A program made the translations under genes and the position numbers. The notes under the pieces are model-generated. The model did no database searches. It was not told the origin of the DNA and saw only the letters and a list, made by a program, of their open reading frames with translations. A stretch of DNA of 64,000 nucleotides, taken from contig NZ_RJUK01000001.1 in assembly GCF_003762925.1 (NCBI RefSeq), positions 1,054,001 through 1,118,000 of the forward strand. Reading direction: 5' to 3'. The stretch comes from Marinimicrobium koreense. GTDB lineage: Bacteria > Pseudomonadota > Gammaproteobacteria > Pseudomonadales > Cellvibrionaceae. Of the stretch, positions 56,855 to 64,000 are shown one piece after another (the first letter of the stretch is position 1; the number at the start of each line of letters is the position of its first letter).

Positions 56855-56953
56855 GGGTGGGTATACCAGTGTGAGACACGCCGTGAATACGTCCCTGTAG
56901 GCTCATCACCCGCCATCCAGGCAGGTGACGGTCTCACACTGGTACACCCACCC
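56855..56953. repeat. palindromic element PE-1
   Basis: Arms 56855-56877 and 56931-56953 (23 nt each, one mismatch) enclose a 53-nt loop with its own inner stem (56906-56914 with 56920-56928, one mismatch). After the left arm comes a 32-nt core (56873-56904, ACACGCCGT...TAGGCTC) also found, inverted and diverged, in PE-3. It folds as an outer stem with an inner hairpin. It lies after the TrmH-family gene, where it may also act as transcript end. It has no coding potential. Confidence 0.85.
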
Positions 56954-57012
56954 TCCGCGGCGCCAAATTGACGTTTCGGGAACTAGCTCCTTTCGTACGG
57001 CAACTTGGGCAA

Positions 57013-57096
57013 CGGCGGATGCGCCTTCGGCTTATCCGCCCTACGGATAGCGCGTCGGCTTGGCGTAGGGCGGATAAGCCGAAGGCGCATCCGCCG
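57013..57096. repeat. palindromic element PE-2
   Basis: Two perfect 33-nt inverted arms, 57013-57045 and 57064-57096, around an 18-nt loop. The arm contains GGATGCGCCTTCGGCTTATC. The flanks carry an extra pair, GCCAAAT (56962-56968) and ATTTGGC (57117-57123), so PE-2 is nested in a larger imperfect palindrome. Such GGCGGAT/ATCCGCC stems are common in dispersed extragenic repeats of proteobacteria (general knowledge). Confidence 0.9.
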
Positions 57097-57128
57097 AAAC
57101 ACGTTACGTCAGTTAGATTTGGCACTGA

Positions 57129-57238
57129 GGGCCGGTGAGGGGAAAGCCTTTCAAGACCGTAAGCGGAGGGACTCCGCGCGTCGAGCCCCCATGGATGGGT
57201 TTACGGCGTGTCTTGAAAGGCTTTCCCCTCATCGGCCC
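57129..57238. repeat. palindromic element PE-3
   Basis: Arms 57129-57157 and 57210-57238 (29 nt each, one mismatch) contain GGGGAAAGCCTTTCAAGAC. Inside, CCGTAA (57157-57162) pairs with TTACGG (57201-57206), and GCGGAG/CTCCGC (57163-57177) forms a hairpin, giving a cloverleaf-like fold. The minus strand of 57183-57214 matches the PE-1 core at 24 of 32 positions. It ends 85 nt before the amt stop. Confidence 0.85.
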
Positions 57239-57323
57239 GGACTCGATGAACACCTCAGTAGAGTGTCTCAGAGGGGATTACCGTGCCGCAGCACACCCTA
57301 CGAAGCACACACAATAACCAGCC

Positions 57324-58622
57324 CTAAAGCTTGTACCCCTCTTCCTCATGATGGGTAATATCGAGGCCAATCAATTCTTCTTCGCGAGTCACCCGCAATC
57401 CAGAGGTCAGAACACCGGTCACTTTCAACAGAATGAAGGTCACCACCCCGGTGTACACCGTTGCCACGACAACGCCAACCACCTGAACTCCGAACTGCTG
57501 GCCCATCGTCTCGATACCGTCGGCAAAACCCTGACCACTGAACACACCCAGTTGAGTCGAAGCAAAGACCCCGGCCAACAGCGTACCCAGCATACCGCCG
57601 ACACCGTGTACCGGAAACACATCCAGCGAATCATCGATCTTGAACACCCGCTTCATCGCCTGGGTCGCGTAGAAACAGACAATGCCCGCCGAAACACCGA
57701 TAATCAGAGCACCGCCGGGGCCCACGAAGCCCGACGCCGGTGTGATGGTTCCCAGACCGGCCACCATGCCGGTCACGATACCCAGCACACTCGGGCGACC
57801 GAACTTCACCCACTCCATCGTCATCCAGGCCAATGAGCCGGCAGCGGCGGAAATGTGGGTTACCAGCATCGCCATGCTGGCGTCACCGTTGGCCGCCAGC
57901 GCGCTGCCGCCGTTAAAGCCAAACCAACCGACCCAGAGCATGCCCGCACCGGTCACCGTCATGGTCATATTGTGTGGAGGCATCGCCGTTTTCGGGAAGC
58001 CGTCGCGCGGGCCGAGCACCAGCGCTGCCACCAGCGCCGCCACCCCGGCGGTGATGTGCACAACAATGCCCCCGGCGAAATCCAGTACCCCCATGGCGCC
58101 CAACCAGCCGCCACCCCAGACCCAGTGACAGATCGGAAAGTACACCCCGAACAGCCACAGCGTTGAAAAAATCAGGACTGAAGAAAACTTCATCCGCTCG
58201 GCGAAGGCCCCAACGATAAGAGCCGGCGTAATGACGGCAAAGGTCATCTGAAACAGGCTGAACAGGCTCTCGGGAATATCGCCAGACAGGGAGTCCGATT
58301 CCATGCCCGAAAACAGAATCCGGCTTGCATCCCCGATCCAGGCATTGCCTTCGCCAAAGCTCAGGCTGTACCCGGCCACCAGCCAGATCAGTGAGGCGAT
58401 ACAGGCAATCGCGAAACACTGCATCAGAATCGACAAAATATTTTTCGACCGGACCAGGCCGCCATAAAACAGAGACAGGCCCGGCAAGGTCATAAACAGA
58501 ACCAGAGCCGTTGCCGTCAGGATCCAGGCGGTGTTGGCGCCATTGAGTTCCGCTTGTGCCAGCGCGGTACCGGGCAACAGTGCCAGGCTGATCAACCCGA
58601 AAGCGACAGGTCGCTTGTTCAT
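57324..58622 (-). CDS. amt: ammonium transporter Amt
   Basis: 432-residue trimeric ammonium channel. A cleaved N-terminal signal-like segment (1-22, GLISLALLPGTALAQ) is followed by eleven helices. The phenylalanine gate/ammonium site region and the twin histidines are recognisable: GGIVVHITAGVAALVAAL and FPVHGVGGMLGTLLAGVF. The pore signature DFAGGIVVH is intact. The C-terminal tail (GLRVTREEELIGLDITHHEE) is the PII-contact region. No glnK gene is adjacent in the window, which is unusual. The promoter region shows NtrC, IHF and sigma-54 sites, so it should respond to nitrogen limitation. Confidence 0.96.
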   Translation of the reverse strand: MNKRPVAFGLISLALLPGTALAQAELNGANTAWILTATALVLFMTLPGLSLFYGGLVRSKNILSILMQCFAIACIASLIWLVAGYSLSFGEGNAWIGDASRILFSGMESDSLSGDIPESLFSLFQMTFAVITPALIVGAFAERMKFSSVLIFSTLWLFGVYFPICHWVWGGGWLGAMGVLDFAGGIVVHITAGVAALVAALVLGPRDGFPKTAMPPHNMTMTVTGAGMLWVGWFGFNGGSALAANGDASMAMLVTHISAAAGSLAWMTMEWVKFGRPSVLGIVTGMVAGLGTITPASGFVGPGGALIIGVSAGIVCFYATQAMKRVFKIDDSLDVFPVHGVGGMLGTLLAGVFASTQLGVFSGQGFADGIETMGQQFGVQVVGVVVATVYTGVVTFILLKVTGVLTSGLRVTREEELIGLDITHHEEEGYKL

Positions 58623-58806
58623 ACGCTCATCCTCATTTTGTGCGTCGGCCCAAGGTCGCCGACTATTATTGAGTCACTGCAATGCCCCCGATCGGTGCAG
58701 ACAAGAGAGGGCAACCCACTGAAAGTACGGGCAACACCGACCAGGAAATTCCAGCAACTGGAACCTCCGAAGACGGCGTTGCACGAGAGTGCAGAGCGCT
58801 TTGGGA

Positions 58807-58823
58807 AGCAGGAATCGTGCCTC
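58807..58823 (-). promoter_or_regulatory. sigma-54 promoter of amt
   Basis: Minus strand GAGGCACGATTCCTGCT (58823-58807) matches TTGGCACGN4TTGCW with the exact GG-N10-GC spacing and the full GGCACG block. Predicted start near 58796; leader about 174 nt, which includes a perfect GTCGGC/GCCGAC hairpin (58644-58663). Confidence 0.75.
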
Positions 58824-58840
58824 AACATTTTTTCTTTTTA

Positions 58841-58853
58841 TATCAATGACTTA
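58841..58853. promoter_or_regulatory. IHF site upstream of amt
   Basis: TATCAATGACTTA is an exact match to the IHF consensus WATCAANNNNTTR and sits in an AT-rich tract (58827-58860). It lies between the sigma-54 promoter and the NtrC-like site, the normal place for IHF-assisted DNA bending. Confidence 0.6.
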
Positions 58854-58885
58854 GAAAAATTACCGGAAGAGATCATTGATGATTG

Positions 58886-58900
58886 GCACCAACACCGTGC
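58886..58900. promoter_or_regulatory. NtrC binding site upstream of amt
   Basis: GCACCAACACCGTGC matches the NtrC palindrome GCACCA-N3-TGGTGC at all but two fixed positions. Its centre is about 97 bp upstream of the predicted amt start, a standard enhancer distance. Confidence 0.65.
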
Positions 58901-58988
58901 ACGGCGGACACTTTTGTGCACCACAGAAGAACACAGTGCGGGAGAATTGCCTGATCACCGTGCGTCCGTCGAAGCAGGCGCACCAGGA

Positions 58989-61007
58989 TCAGGCAGGAGG
59001 GGTTTCAGGGGTCGTTCGCGCGCCTCTGAACGCCGTCACCGCGCGGGCCAGATCGGTCAGCGCGGCTCGGTTGTCGCCATAGCTCACACGCTCGTAAAGA
59101 TCCGCAATGCGGATCAGGGCCGGCTCCAGTTCGGCCTGTTGGCGCCCCAACCGGCGAGCCAGCGCGGTCAAGGGTTCTCCCCGTCGGCGCGGACACCCCA
59201 TGCGTCTCAGTTTGCGCTCCAGGCGCGCGAGTTGGCGATCGGCCGGATAGCGGTAGTGCGGGCGTTGTCGCCAGAACATCCAGAGCAGCAGCACCGACAC
59301 CAGCGAGGCACCGGTCAGCACCACCGCCAGGGCGATCCGCCACAGATCGGCGCCGCCGAGCCAGTCTTCCAGAAACGCGTCCTGGCGCCCTTGATCGTAA
59401 CCGAGCACCCAGCGGTGCCATTCGTAATTGAGCGCATCCCAGCGCAGTTGCAGCTGCATCACAAAGGGTAAATCGGCACCAAAGGGTCTCTGCAGCATGT
59501 CGCCGTCGGTGGCGCTCAGCGAGACGTCCAGACCTTGCTCGATTCGCTCCGGTGCCACAGCGCCGGTCGGGTCAAAACGCACCCAGCCTTCTCCCTCCAG
59601 CCACACCTCCGCCCAGGCGTGAGCATCCCGTTGGCGGACGGTCCAATAATCCTCCAGAGGATTGTGGGTGGCGCCGAGATACCCCACCACCACCCGGGCG
59701 GGAATGCCCGCCGCGCGCAGGAAAAATACAAAGCTGCTGGCGAAGTGCTCACAGAAGCCCTCTTGCGCCTGCCACAAAAATTCATCGACGCTGTGCTGTC
59801 CCAGTGTCTGTGGACGCAGGGTGTAACGAAACCGCTCCCGGTAAAGCCCCATCAGTCGCTCTATCAGCTCGCTGGGCGATCTGGCGTCCCGCGCCCACTG
59901 CCGGGCCGTCGCTCGGGTTTCCGGGTTGGAGTCCCGGGGCAACTGCAACTCCTGGCGTCGCTCCCACTCACTCAGCCCGGAGCGCTGGAACCCATACCTG
60001 GTGTGCGACTGAACCCGGTAAGCGGTGCGCTGCATGACCGGATCATCCCGTTGTAGCCGCATCTCCTGCCCTACTCCGATGTCGTCACTCCAGCTGACCG
60101 GTGCCGCCAGCGCATACAGCCAGGGTTGGCGGGTCGGTTCCAGCATGACCTCATAGGCCACCGGTTCACCCAGGGGATCGACCTGGTTCATCCATTGCCG
60201 GACATCATCCTCGCGCCAGCTCATAAAGTGCGTCGCCCGCTGACGTTCGGTAGGTTGCCATTGCCGTCCATCGAAATAGGAAAACACCAGGCCACGCCAG
60301 TAACGATCTCTGGGCGACGGCGCCTCGCCATCAAAAGTGACCCGAAAGGCCAGCGCATTGGATTGTGCCAGCTCACCGATATCCCCCGGAGACATGCTGT
60401 CACTGATGCCCGTGGTCGCGGCCCGGCGGTCCTGCGGAACCGACCAGAGCGCACCGGTGCGGGGAATGACCAGAAACAGGATCAGCATGAGGGGCGTCGC
60501 CTGTAACACCAACCACCCCGCCTGCCGAATACTGGGCCAAAAGCGGACATTGCCCAACGACTGGTGCGCCGCCAACAGCGTCGCCGTCAATAACAACAAC
60601 GACAGGACACCATACACGCCCGCCAGCGGCCCCGAATGAAACAGGAATTGGGTCGCGGAAACAAAGTAGCCCAGATAAACGGTGACCAGCAGATCCCGAC
60701 GTCGGCGCAGCTCCAGCAATTTGAGAATAAAGCCGGCCAGCAACAAACCGACCATGGCAGTCATATCAAACCGGGCGCCGTAGCTCATCACCAGACCACC
60801 GCCGAACCCCGCCATCAGTCCGAGCCGCACCCACAACGAGGGGAAGCTCCAGGCACCGCGAAAGATCTGCCAGCGCCAGACCACCACGCACAACCAACCA
60901 GCCCACAGCCAGAGCGGCGCATGGACCGAGTGCGGCAACAGAATGATGGCCTGGGCCACCAGCAGCCAGGCGAGACTGGTGCGGGTAACCTGTTCCCGTT
61001 CAGCCAC
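58989..61007 (-). CDS. TgpA-like transglutaminase membrane protein
   Basis: 672-residue inner-membrane protein: about five to six N-terminal helices (12-190; DUF3488 region), a periplasmic transglutaminase-like domain (about 380-500), and one C-terminal helix (about 555-580) with a cytoplasmic DUF4129-like tail. The catalytic triad is visible: Cys in EGFCEHFASSFVFFLRAAG, His in RDAHAWAEVWLEG, Asp in WVRFDPTGAV. The Pseudomonas homologue TgpA is essential for viability (family knowledge). The start is GTG 61007 with GGAGG 5 nt upstream, overlapping the DUF58 gene by 8 nt. A 366-nt gap to amt holds the amt control region. Confidence 0.9.
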   Translation of the reverse strand: MAEREQVTRTSLAWLLVAQAIILLPHSVHAPLWLWAGWLCVVVWRWQIFRGAWSFPSLWVRLGLMAGFGGGLVMSYGARFDMTAMVGLLLAGFILKLLELRRRRDLLVTVYLGYFVSATQFLFHSGPLAGVYGVLSLLLLTATLLAAHQSLGNVRFWPSIRQAGWLVLQATPLMLILFLVIPRTGALWSVPQDRRAATTGISDSMSPGDIGELAQSNALAFRVTFDGEAPSPRDRYWRGLVFSYFDGRQWQPTERQRATHFMSWREDDVRQWMNQVDPLGEPVAYEVMLEPTRQPWLYALAAPVSWSDDIGVGQEMRLQRDDPVMQRTAYRVQSHTRYGFQRSGLSEWERRQELQLPRDSNPETRATARQWARDARSPSELIERLMGLYRERFRYTLRPQTLGQHSVDEFLWQAQEGFCEHFASSFVFFLRAAGIPARVVVGYLGATHNPLEDYWTVRQRDAHAWAEVWLEGEGWVRFDPTGAVAPERIEQGLDVSLSATDGDMLQRPFGADLPFVMQLQLRWDALNYEWHRWVLGYDQGRQDAFLEDWLGGADLWRIALAVVLTGASLVSVLLLWMFWRQRPHYRYPADRQLARLERKLRRMGCPRRRGEPLTALARRLGRQQAELEPALIRIADLYERVSYGDNRAALTDLARAVTAFRGARTTPETPPA

Positions 61008-61983
61008 GTTCACCTCCCTCGGCCTGCTCCGGCATACCGTAGAGCGCCAGGGCCCGCAGTACCCGCTCCTGATGGGCCTGCCCACGCCCCAGCGGAATAT
61101 CCAGCCCCGGAAGGCGCAGGCCGTATTCAGCGGAGGTTTTGCCGTACTCCACGGCCCAGAAACACAGGCGGCTCAATCGGCTTTCCTGATCCAGCCCCGG
61201 GAGGGCGTCCCAGTCCAGCCAGACCTGTTCACTCTGGTAACCGGCGTAATCTTTCAGATAGAGCCCCTGCTCCCGGGCGTAGAGCTTCCAGGCCACATGG
61301 GCCATCGGGGCACCGACCTGATAGGGCCGAAACCCCTGAAACTCTTCCTGATTCTCTGCCGAAAGCTGCTCTCCGACCTCGCCGCTCAGATGCGCTTGCG
61401 GTGGGTGGTCGCTGGAGCGCGGTGCGGGGTAAATCAGTGCCCGCCCATCCAGGTGAACCCAGGACCAGACCCGAAACAGCCCCAGAGGGTAATAACTCTG
61501 TACCCGGAGGCGCTCCGGAACCAGCCAGCCTCGCCGGCGGGCACGGTACGCCAGCGTCACCGTGCGCTCTGCCCGGTGGGGCACATCGGCTTCAACGGTC
61601 AGGTCCCGATCCCACCCGAGCAGCAGGGCTTCGTGGCGCGAGCCCGAGGCAGGTTGCAGCATCAGGTCAAACTCGGCCCACTCCCCGGCGAAGGCGGGAT
61701 GAGCCCGCTGTACCGAGAGGGTCAACCCGGACAGGTTACGGAACGCATGCACCACCGACACCGTCATCAGACTGAGCAGCAGAAAAGCGGAGGCCAACAC
61801 CAGATTGTTTTCGTAGTTGGTGCCCAACAGCCACAGCAGTGTGATGACCAACAGAAAGCCGATCCCCTGCGCCGTCGGCAGAACATAGATGGATTTGTGA
61901 CGCAGACGGACCGACTCGGCCCGGGGCGCGCGACGCACCACCCAGTGCCAGAACCAGTGTGTCAGAGTATCGGGTAAACGCAT
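61000..61983 (-). CDS. DUF58 domain-containing membrane protein
   Basis: 327-residue protein with two N-terminal helices (about 35-80, GIGFLLVITLLWLLGTNY, NLVLASAFLLLSLMTVSVV) and a C-terminal DUF58 (vWA-like) domain. The family motif is visible in YPLGLFRVWSWV and FQGFRPYQVGAPMAHVAWKLYAR. In most genomes DUF58 and TgpA-like genes follow a MoxR-type AAA+ ATPase gene. Here none precedes it; a strong terminator and a LamG gene do. The start ATG 61983 has only a weak ribosome site. Its role is unknown; the MoxR-DUF58-TgpA set is thought to act in envelope protein processing. Confidence 0.9.
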   Translation of the reverse strand: MRLPDTLTHWFWHWVVRRAPRAESVRLRHKSIYVLPTAQGIGFLLVITLLWLLGTNYENNLVLASAFLLLSLMTVSVVHAFRNLSGLTLSVQRAHPAFAGEWAEFDLMLQPASGSRHEALLLGWDRDLTVEADVPHRAERTVTLAYRARRRGWLVPERLRVQSYYPLGLFRVWSWVHLDGRALIYPAPRSSDHPPQAHLSGEVGEQLSAENQEEFQGFRPYQVGAPMAHVAWKLYAREQGLYLKDYAGYQSEQVWLDWDALPGLDQESRLSRLCFWAVEYGKTSAEYGLRLPGLDIPLGRGQAHQERVLRALALYGMPEQAEGGERG

Positions 61984-62035
61984 CGGGGCTCAGTGATTCA
62001 TCGAACTCGGGCCCTTACCTTACCCTGTCCACCAT

Positions 62036-62072
62036 AAAAAAAGCCACCGGTCGATCGACCGGTGGCTTTTTT
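62036..62072. terminator. bidirectional intrinsic terminator
   Basis: A perfect 24-nt palindrome (62043-62066, GCCACCGGTCGA and its complement) is flanked by A7 on the left and T6 on the right. It lies 18 nt after the stop of the LamG-protein gene and ends its transcript; the symmetry lets it work in both directions. The DUF58 promoter must therefore lie in the 52 nt between 61984 and 62035. Confidence 0.92.
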
Positions 62073-62090
62073 ACTGTCGCGAGCGACGGA

Positions 62091-64000
62091 CTAGGGTGCG
62101 CTACTGTATAGAGCCGCCACATCGTCAGCGCTCAAGGGCACATCATAGATGCTCAGCTCATCCACCAACCCGTCATAGGGGGTATCCCAGTAATTGACGC
62201 CCACCCCGAATACCGTGGTTTCCGCGGGCGTAAACACATCCGGGAAACCCTCCCCGGTGAACACCGCTTCACCATCGAGATACAGCGTCAGGTTACCCGC
62301 GTTGTTGACCGCCACAAAGTGGGTCCAGGTATTCGTAGCAATCTGCGTCCCGGTATCGCCATCAAACCAGTCCGTACCGGACCAAAGCATGGTGTTGCCG
62401 GCACCGGGACCATTGGGCACTACACTGATCCAGCTGTCGGCAGACGCCGCTCCGAAGAATGCAGTGGTGAACTGGGTCAATGCGGACGGATTGAGCCACA
62501 TCGATACAGTGTAGGTTGCATCGGTAATCAGATTGTCCGGCAGTGCAACACCATAGGTACCGTCGAGACTGAGTGCGCTACCGACGCGCCCCTCGTCAAA
62601 GCTGAGCGAGCCTCCGGTGTTGTCCAGCCGGTTACCGGTCACCGTACCCGAACCCATATTGCCCGTAGCATCGTCGAGATGATCATCGAAGCTGAAGCGC
62701 GCGGCGGGCTCCGGCATACCTTCCGACAGAACGGTGACCGTAATGTCGCGGGTGACCGATTGCCCCTCCAGACTCAGGGTCGCGGTCAGGGTCACATCGG
62801 CATCGCTAGCCGCCGGCCGGGTCACCTGTGCGGTGGCCCCATCAACTTCAACGACGCTGCTGTCTGACGAAGTCCAACTGACCGCGGTCGCAAACGGTCC
62901 GCTTACCGGCAGCGCAAAGTCTTCAATCACAGCGCTGGTATCGCCGAGCGTCAACTGGTCACGGGCAACGCCGAGCAGCTCCGAGGTGGACAACCGATCA
63001 ATATCCAGTGCCTGAACTTCGGCGGCGCTGAGCGCAGCATCGTACACATTGAACTCATCCACCAGACCGTTGAAGGGCAGATCCCAGTAATTGACGCCAA
63101 GAGCGAAACGCCCCGTATTGTCGGTAAAGAAGTCCGCTACTGAACCACCGGCATACGCCTGCTGACCGTCGATATAGACCTGCACATAGCCCTGGGAGAC
63201 CGACACCGCCAGGTGACTCCACTCCCCTGCGGGAATGGTTTCGCCCGTCGCTCCGTCAAACCACGCATCGTTATTCCGGCTCCAGAACATGACATTCTCA
63301 TCCCAGGAACTGGGCAGGAAGCTGAACCACTGGCTCGGTTCAACCAAGGGGTCTGAGGTATCCCCCGGCACTTCACCAAACACCAGTGTGGAGAACTGGG
63401 TGATGACGTTGGGACGTACCCACAGAGACAGGGTGTATTCATAGTTGTTTATCAAGCCGTCGGGCAACCGTACACCGCTGCTACCATCCAGCGACACCGC
63501 CTGTCCGGCACTGCCCGTGGTGTAACTGAGGTTGCCCTCGCCCACTTTATGAATACGGTCACCCGTACTCATGGCGGCCTCATACTGACCAGTACTGTCG
63601 GTCAGGTCGTTTTCAAACTCAAACCGCGCCACCCGGTTGAAGGGCATACGTTCGGGCACCAGTACCTCGAGGGTGACCGTTTCCTCTTCGCCCTGATACA
63701 GAATGGTCGCGGTGAGATTGACCGACGCATCACCGGATCCCGGCGCGGGGCGCTCGACTTGTCCATCGGTACCGATGACGGCTTCATTGCCGCTCTCCCA
63801 GAGAATCTGGGCACCGCGAATTCCGTCGGTGGGCAACGTCAGCGCATCGCCTTTGAAGGTTTCCGGCAGAGTCAGCTCGGCGGCAACCGCAGCCAACACC
63901 TCGGTTGCTGACTGTGCGGGCAACCGGGTTCCCCAGACACTTTCACCGCTACCGGACACCGCCGAAAACGCCGGCACGAGTTCTGCAATACGCTCATCCC
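62091..64000 (-). CDS. LamG-domain protein, 5'-truncated by the window edge
   Basis: C-terminal 636 residues of a larger protein; the frame is still open at 64000 (DERIAELVPAF precedes the first in-frame GTG), so the true start lies outside. The fragment is a duplicated unit of an Ig-like atrophied domain (aBig_2 type, for example TAVSWTSSDSSVVEVDGATA) followed by a LamG/concanavalin-like domain (FEFENDLTDSTGQYEAA; FSFDDHLDDATGNMGSG; GLVDEFNVYDAALSAAEV; GLVDELSIYDVPLSADDV). LamG domains bind glycans. In Cellvibrionaceae such tandem modules are typically appended to GH43-type arabinanases, so a secreted polysaccharide-degrading enzyme is likely, but the catalytic part is not seen. Confidence 0.8.
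   Translation of the reverse strand, partial: DERIAELVPAFSAVSGSGESVWGTRLPAQSATEVLAAVAAELTLPETFKGDALTLPTDGIRGAQILWESGNEAVIGTDGQVERPAPGSGDASVNLTATILYQGEEETVTLEVLVPERMPFNRVARFEFENDLTDSTGQYEAAMSTGDRIHKVGEGNLSYTTGSAGQAVSLDGSSGVRLPDGLINNYEYTLSLWVRPNVITQFSTLVFGEVPGDTSDPLVEPSQWFSFLPSSWDENVMFWSRNNDAWFDGATGETIPAGEWSHLAVSVSQGYVQVYIDGQQAYAGGSVADFFTDNTGRFALGVNYWDLPFNGLVDEFNVYDAALSAAEVQALDIDRLSTSELLGVARDQLTLGDTSAVIEDFALPVSGPFATAVSWTSSDSSVVEVDGATAQVTRPAASDADVTLTATLSLEGQSVTRDITVTVLSEGMPEPAARFSFDDHLDDATGNMGSGTVTGNRLDNTGGSLSFDEGRVGSALSLDGTYGVALPDNLITDATYTVSMWLNPSALTQFTTAFFGAASADSWISVVPNGPGAGNTMLWSGTDWFDGDTGTQIATNTWTHFVAVNNAGNLTLYLDGEAVFTGEGFPDVFTPAETTVFGVGVNYWDTPYDGLVDELSIYDVPLSADDVAALYSSAP

Noticed and set aside
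56934-57358. Short open frames on both strands inside the palindrome array
   Set aside because: Their translations are dominated by the inverted repeats read in both directions; no ribosome site or family likeness.
58554-59471. Plus-strand open frame crossing the amt-tgpA gap
   Set aside because: Most of it is antisense to the two flanking genes; the middle part contains the NtrC, IHF and sigma-54 sites of amt.

Overview
This window is chromosomal DNA of a free-living, probably marine gammaproteobacterium. By eye it is GC-rich (roughly 58-60%). The closest guess is the Cellvibrionaceae (Marinimicrobium/Cellvibrio/Saccharophagus-like). The clues are a complete Na+-NQR operon with ApbE and NqrM, a lexA-sulA-x-y-topA block of the Pseudomonas type, a CpxRA pair, the CmoA/CmoB tRNA pathway, and at the right edge a large LamG-domain protein of the kind attached to polysaccharide-degrading enzymes. 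The taxon is an inference; there is no rRNA marker in the window. Gene density is high. There are no tRNA or rRNA genes, no prophage, no transposase and no CRISPR array that I can see.

Layout. 1-4850: DUF2062 protein, lolCDE, a PilZ protein and a small exported protein. 4837-13480 (minus): one long energy-metabolism cluster nqrABCDEF-apbE-nqrM-sthA, with a terminator-like hairpin inside the start of apbE. 13949-18339 (plus): mfd and a CsiV-like protein. 18449-20677 (minus): cold shock protein, hpt-like phosphoribosyltransferase, MscS-type channel. 20967-22409 (plus): small acidic protein, then the SOS operon lexA-sulA with two LexA boxes over its promoter. 22590-26075 (minus): two small genes and topA, preceded downstream of sulA by an 18-bp tandem repeat. 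26417-32299: two membrane-anchored unknowns, a universal stress protein, ABC-F ATPase Uup and lytic transglycosylase Slt.

32318-41520 is a signalling district: CheV, an EAL-like/HDOD protein, then a minus-strand group of response regulator-TPR, histidine kinase, FHA protein, DUF5610 protein and glutaredoxin-like protein, next to an EAL-CBS-GGDEF protein. 41611-47372: cmoAB, a flavodoxin, cpxRA with a CpxR-like box, and a diguanylate cyclase. 47383-51967 (minus): rluB, scpB, scpA, a YciO-type protein and the PHP exonuclease RNase AM. 52065-56797 (plus): VC0807-family membrane protein, YciI, SH3-domain protein, peptidyl-prolyl isomerase, pdxJ, a CBS protein and a TrmH-family methyltransferase. 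57324-64000 (minus): amt with a well-formed NtrC/IHF/sigma-54 control region, the transglutaminase/DUF58 pair, and the truncated LamG protein.

The most unusual non-coding stretch is 56830-57240, where three long inverted repeats are packed side by side. The outer two, with unrelated arm sequences, share a conserved 32-nt core in opposite orientations, which marks them as members of one palindromic repeat family. The signalling cluster 34714-39599 is the best candidate for an undescribed protein system.
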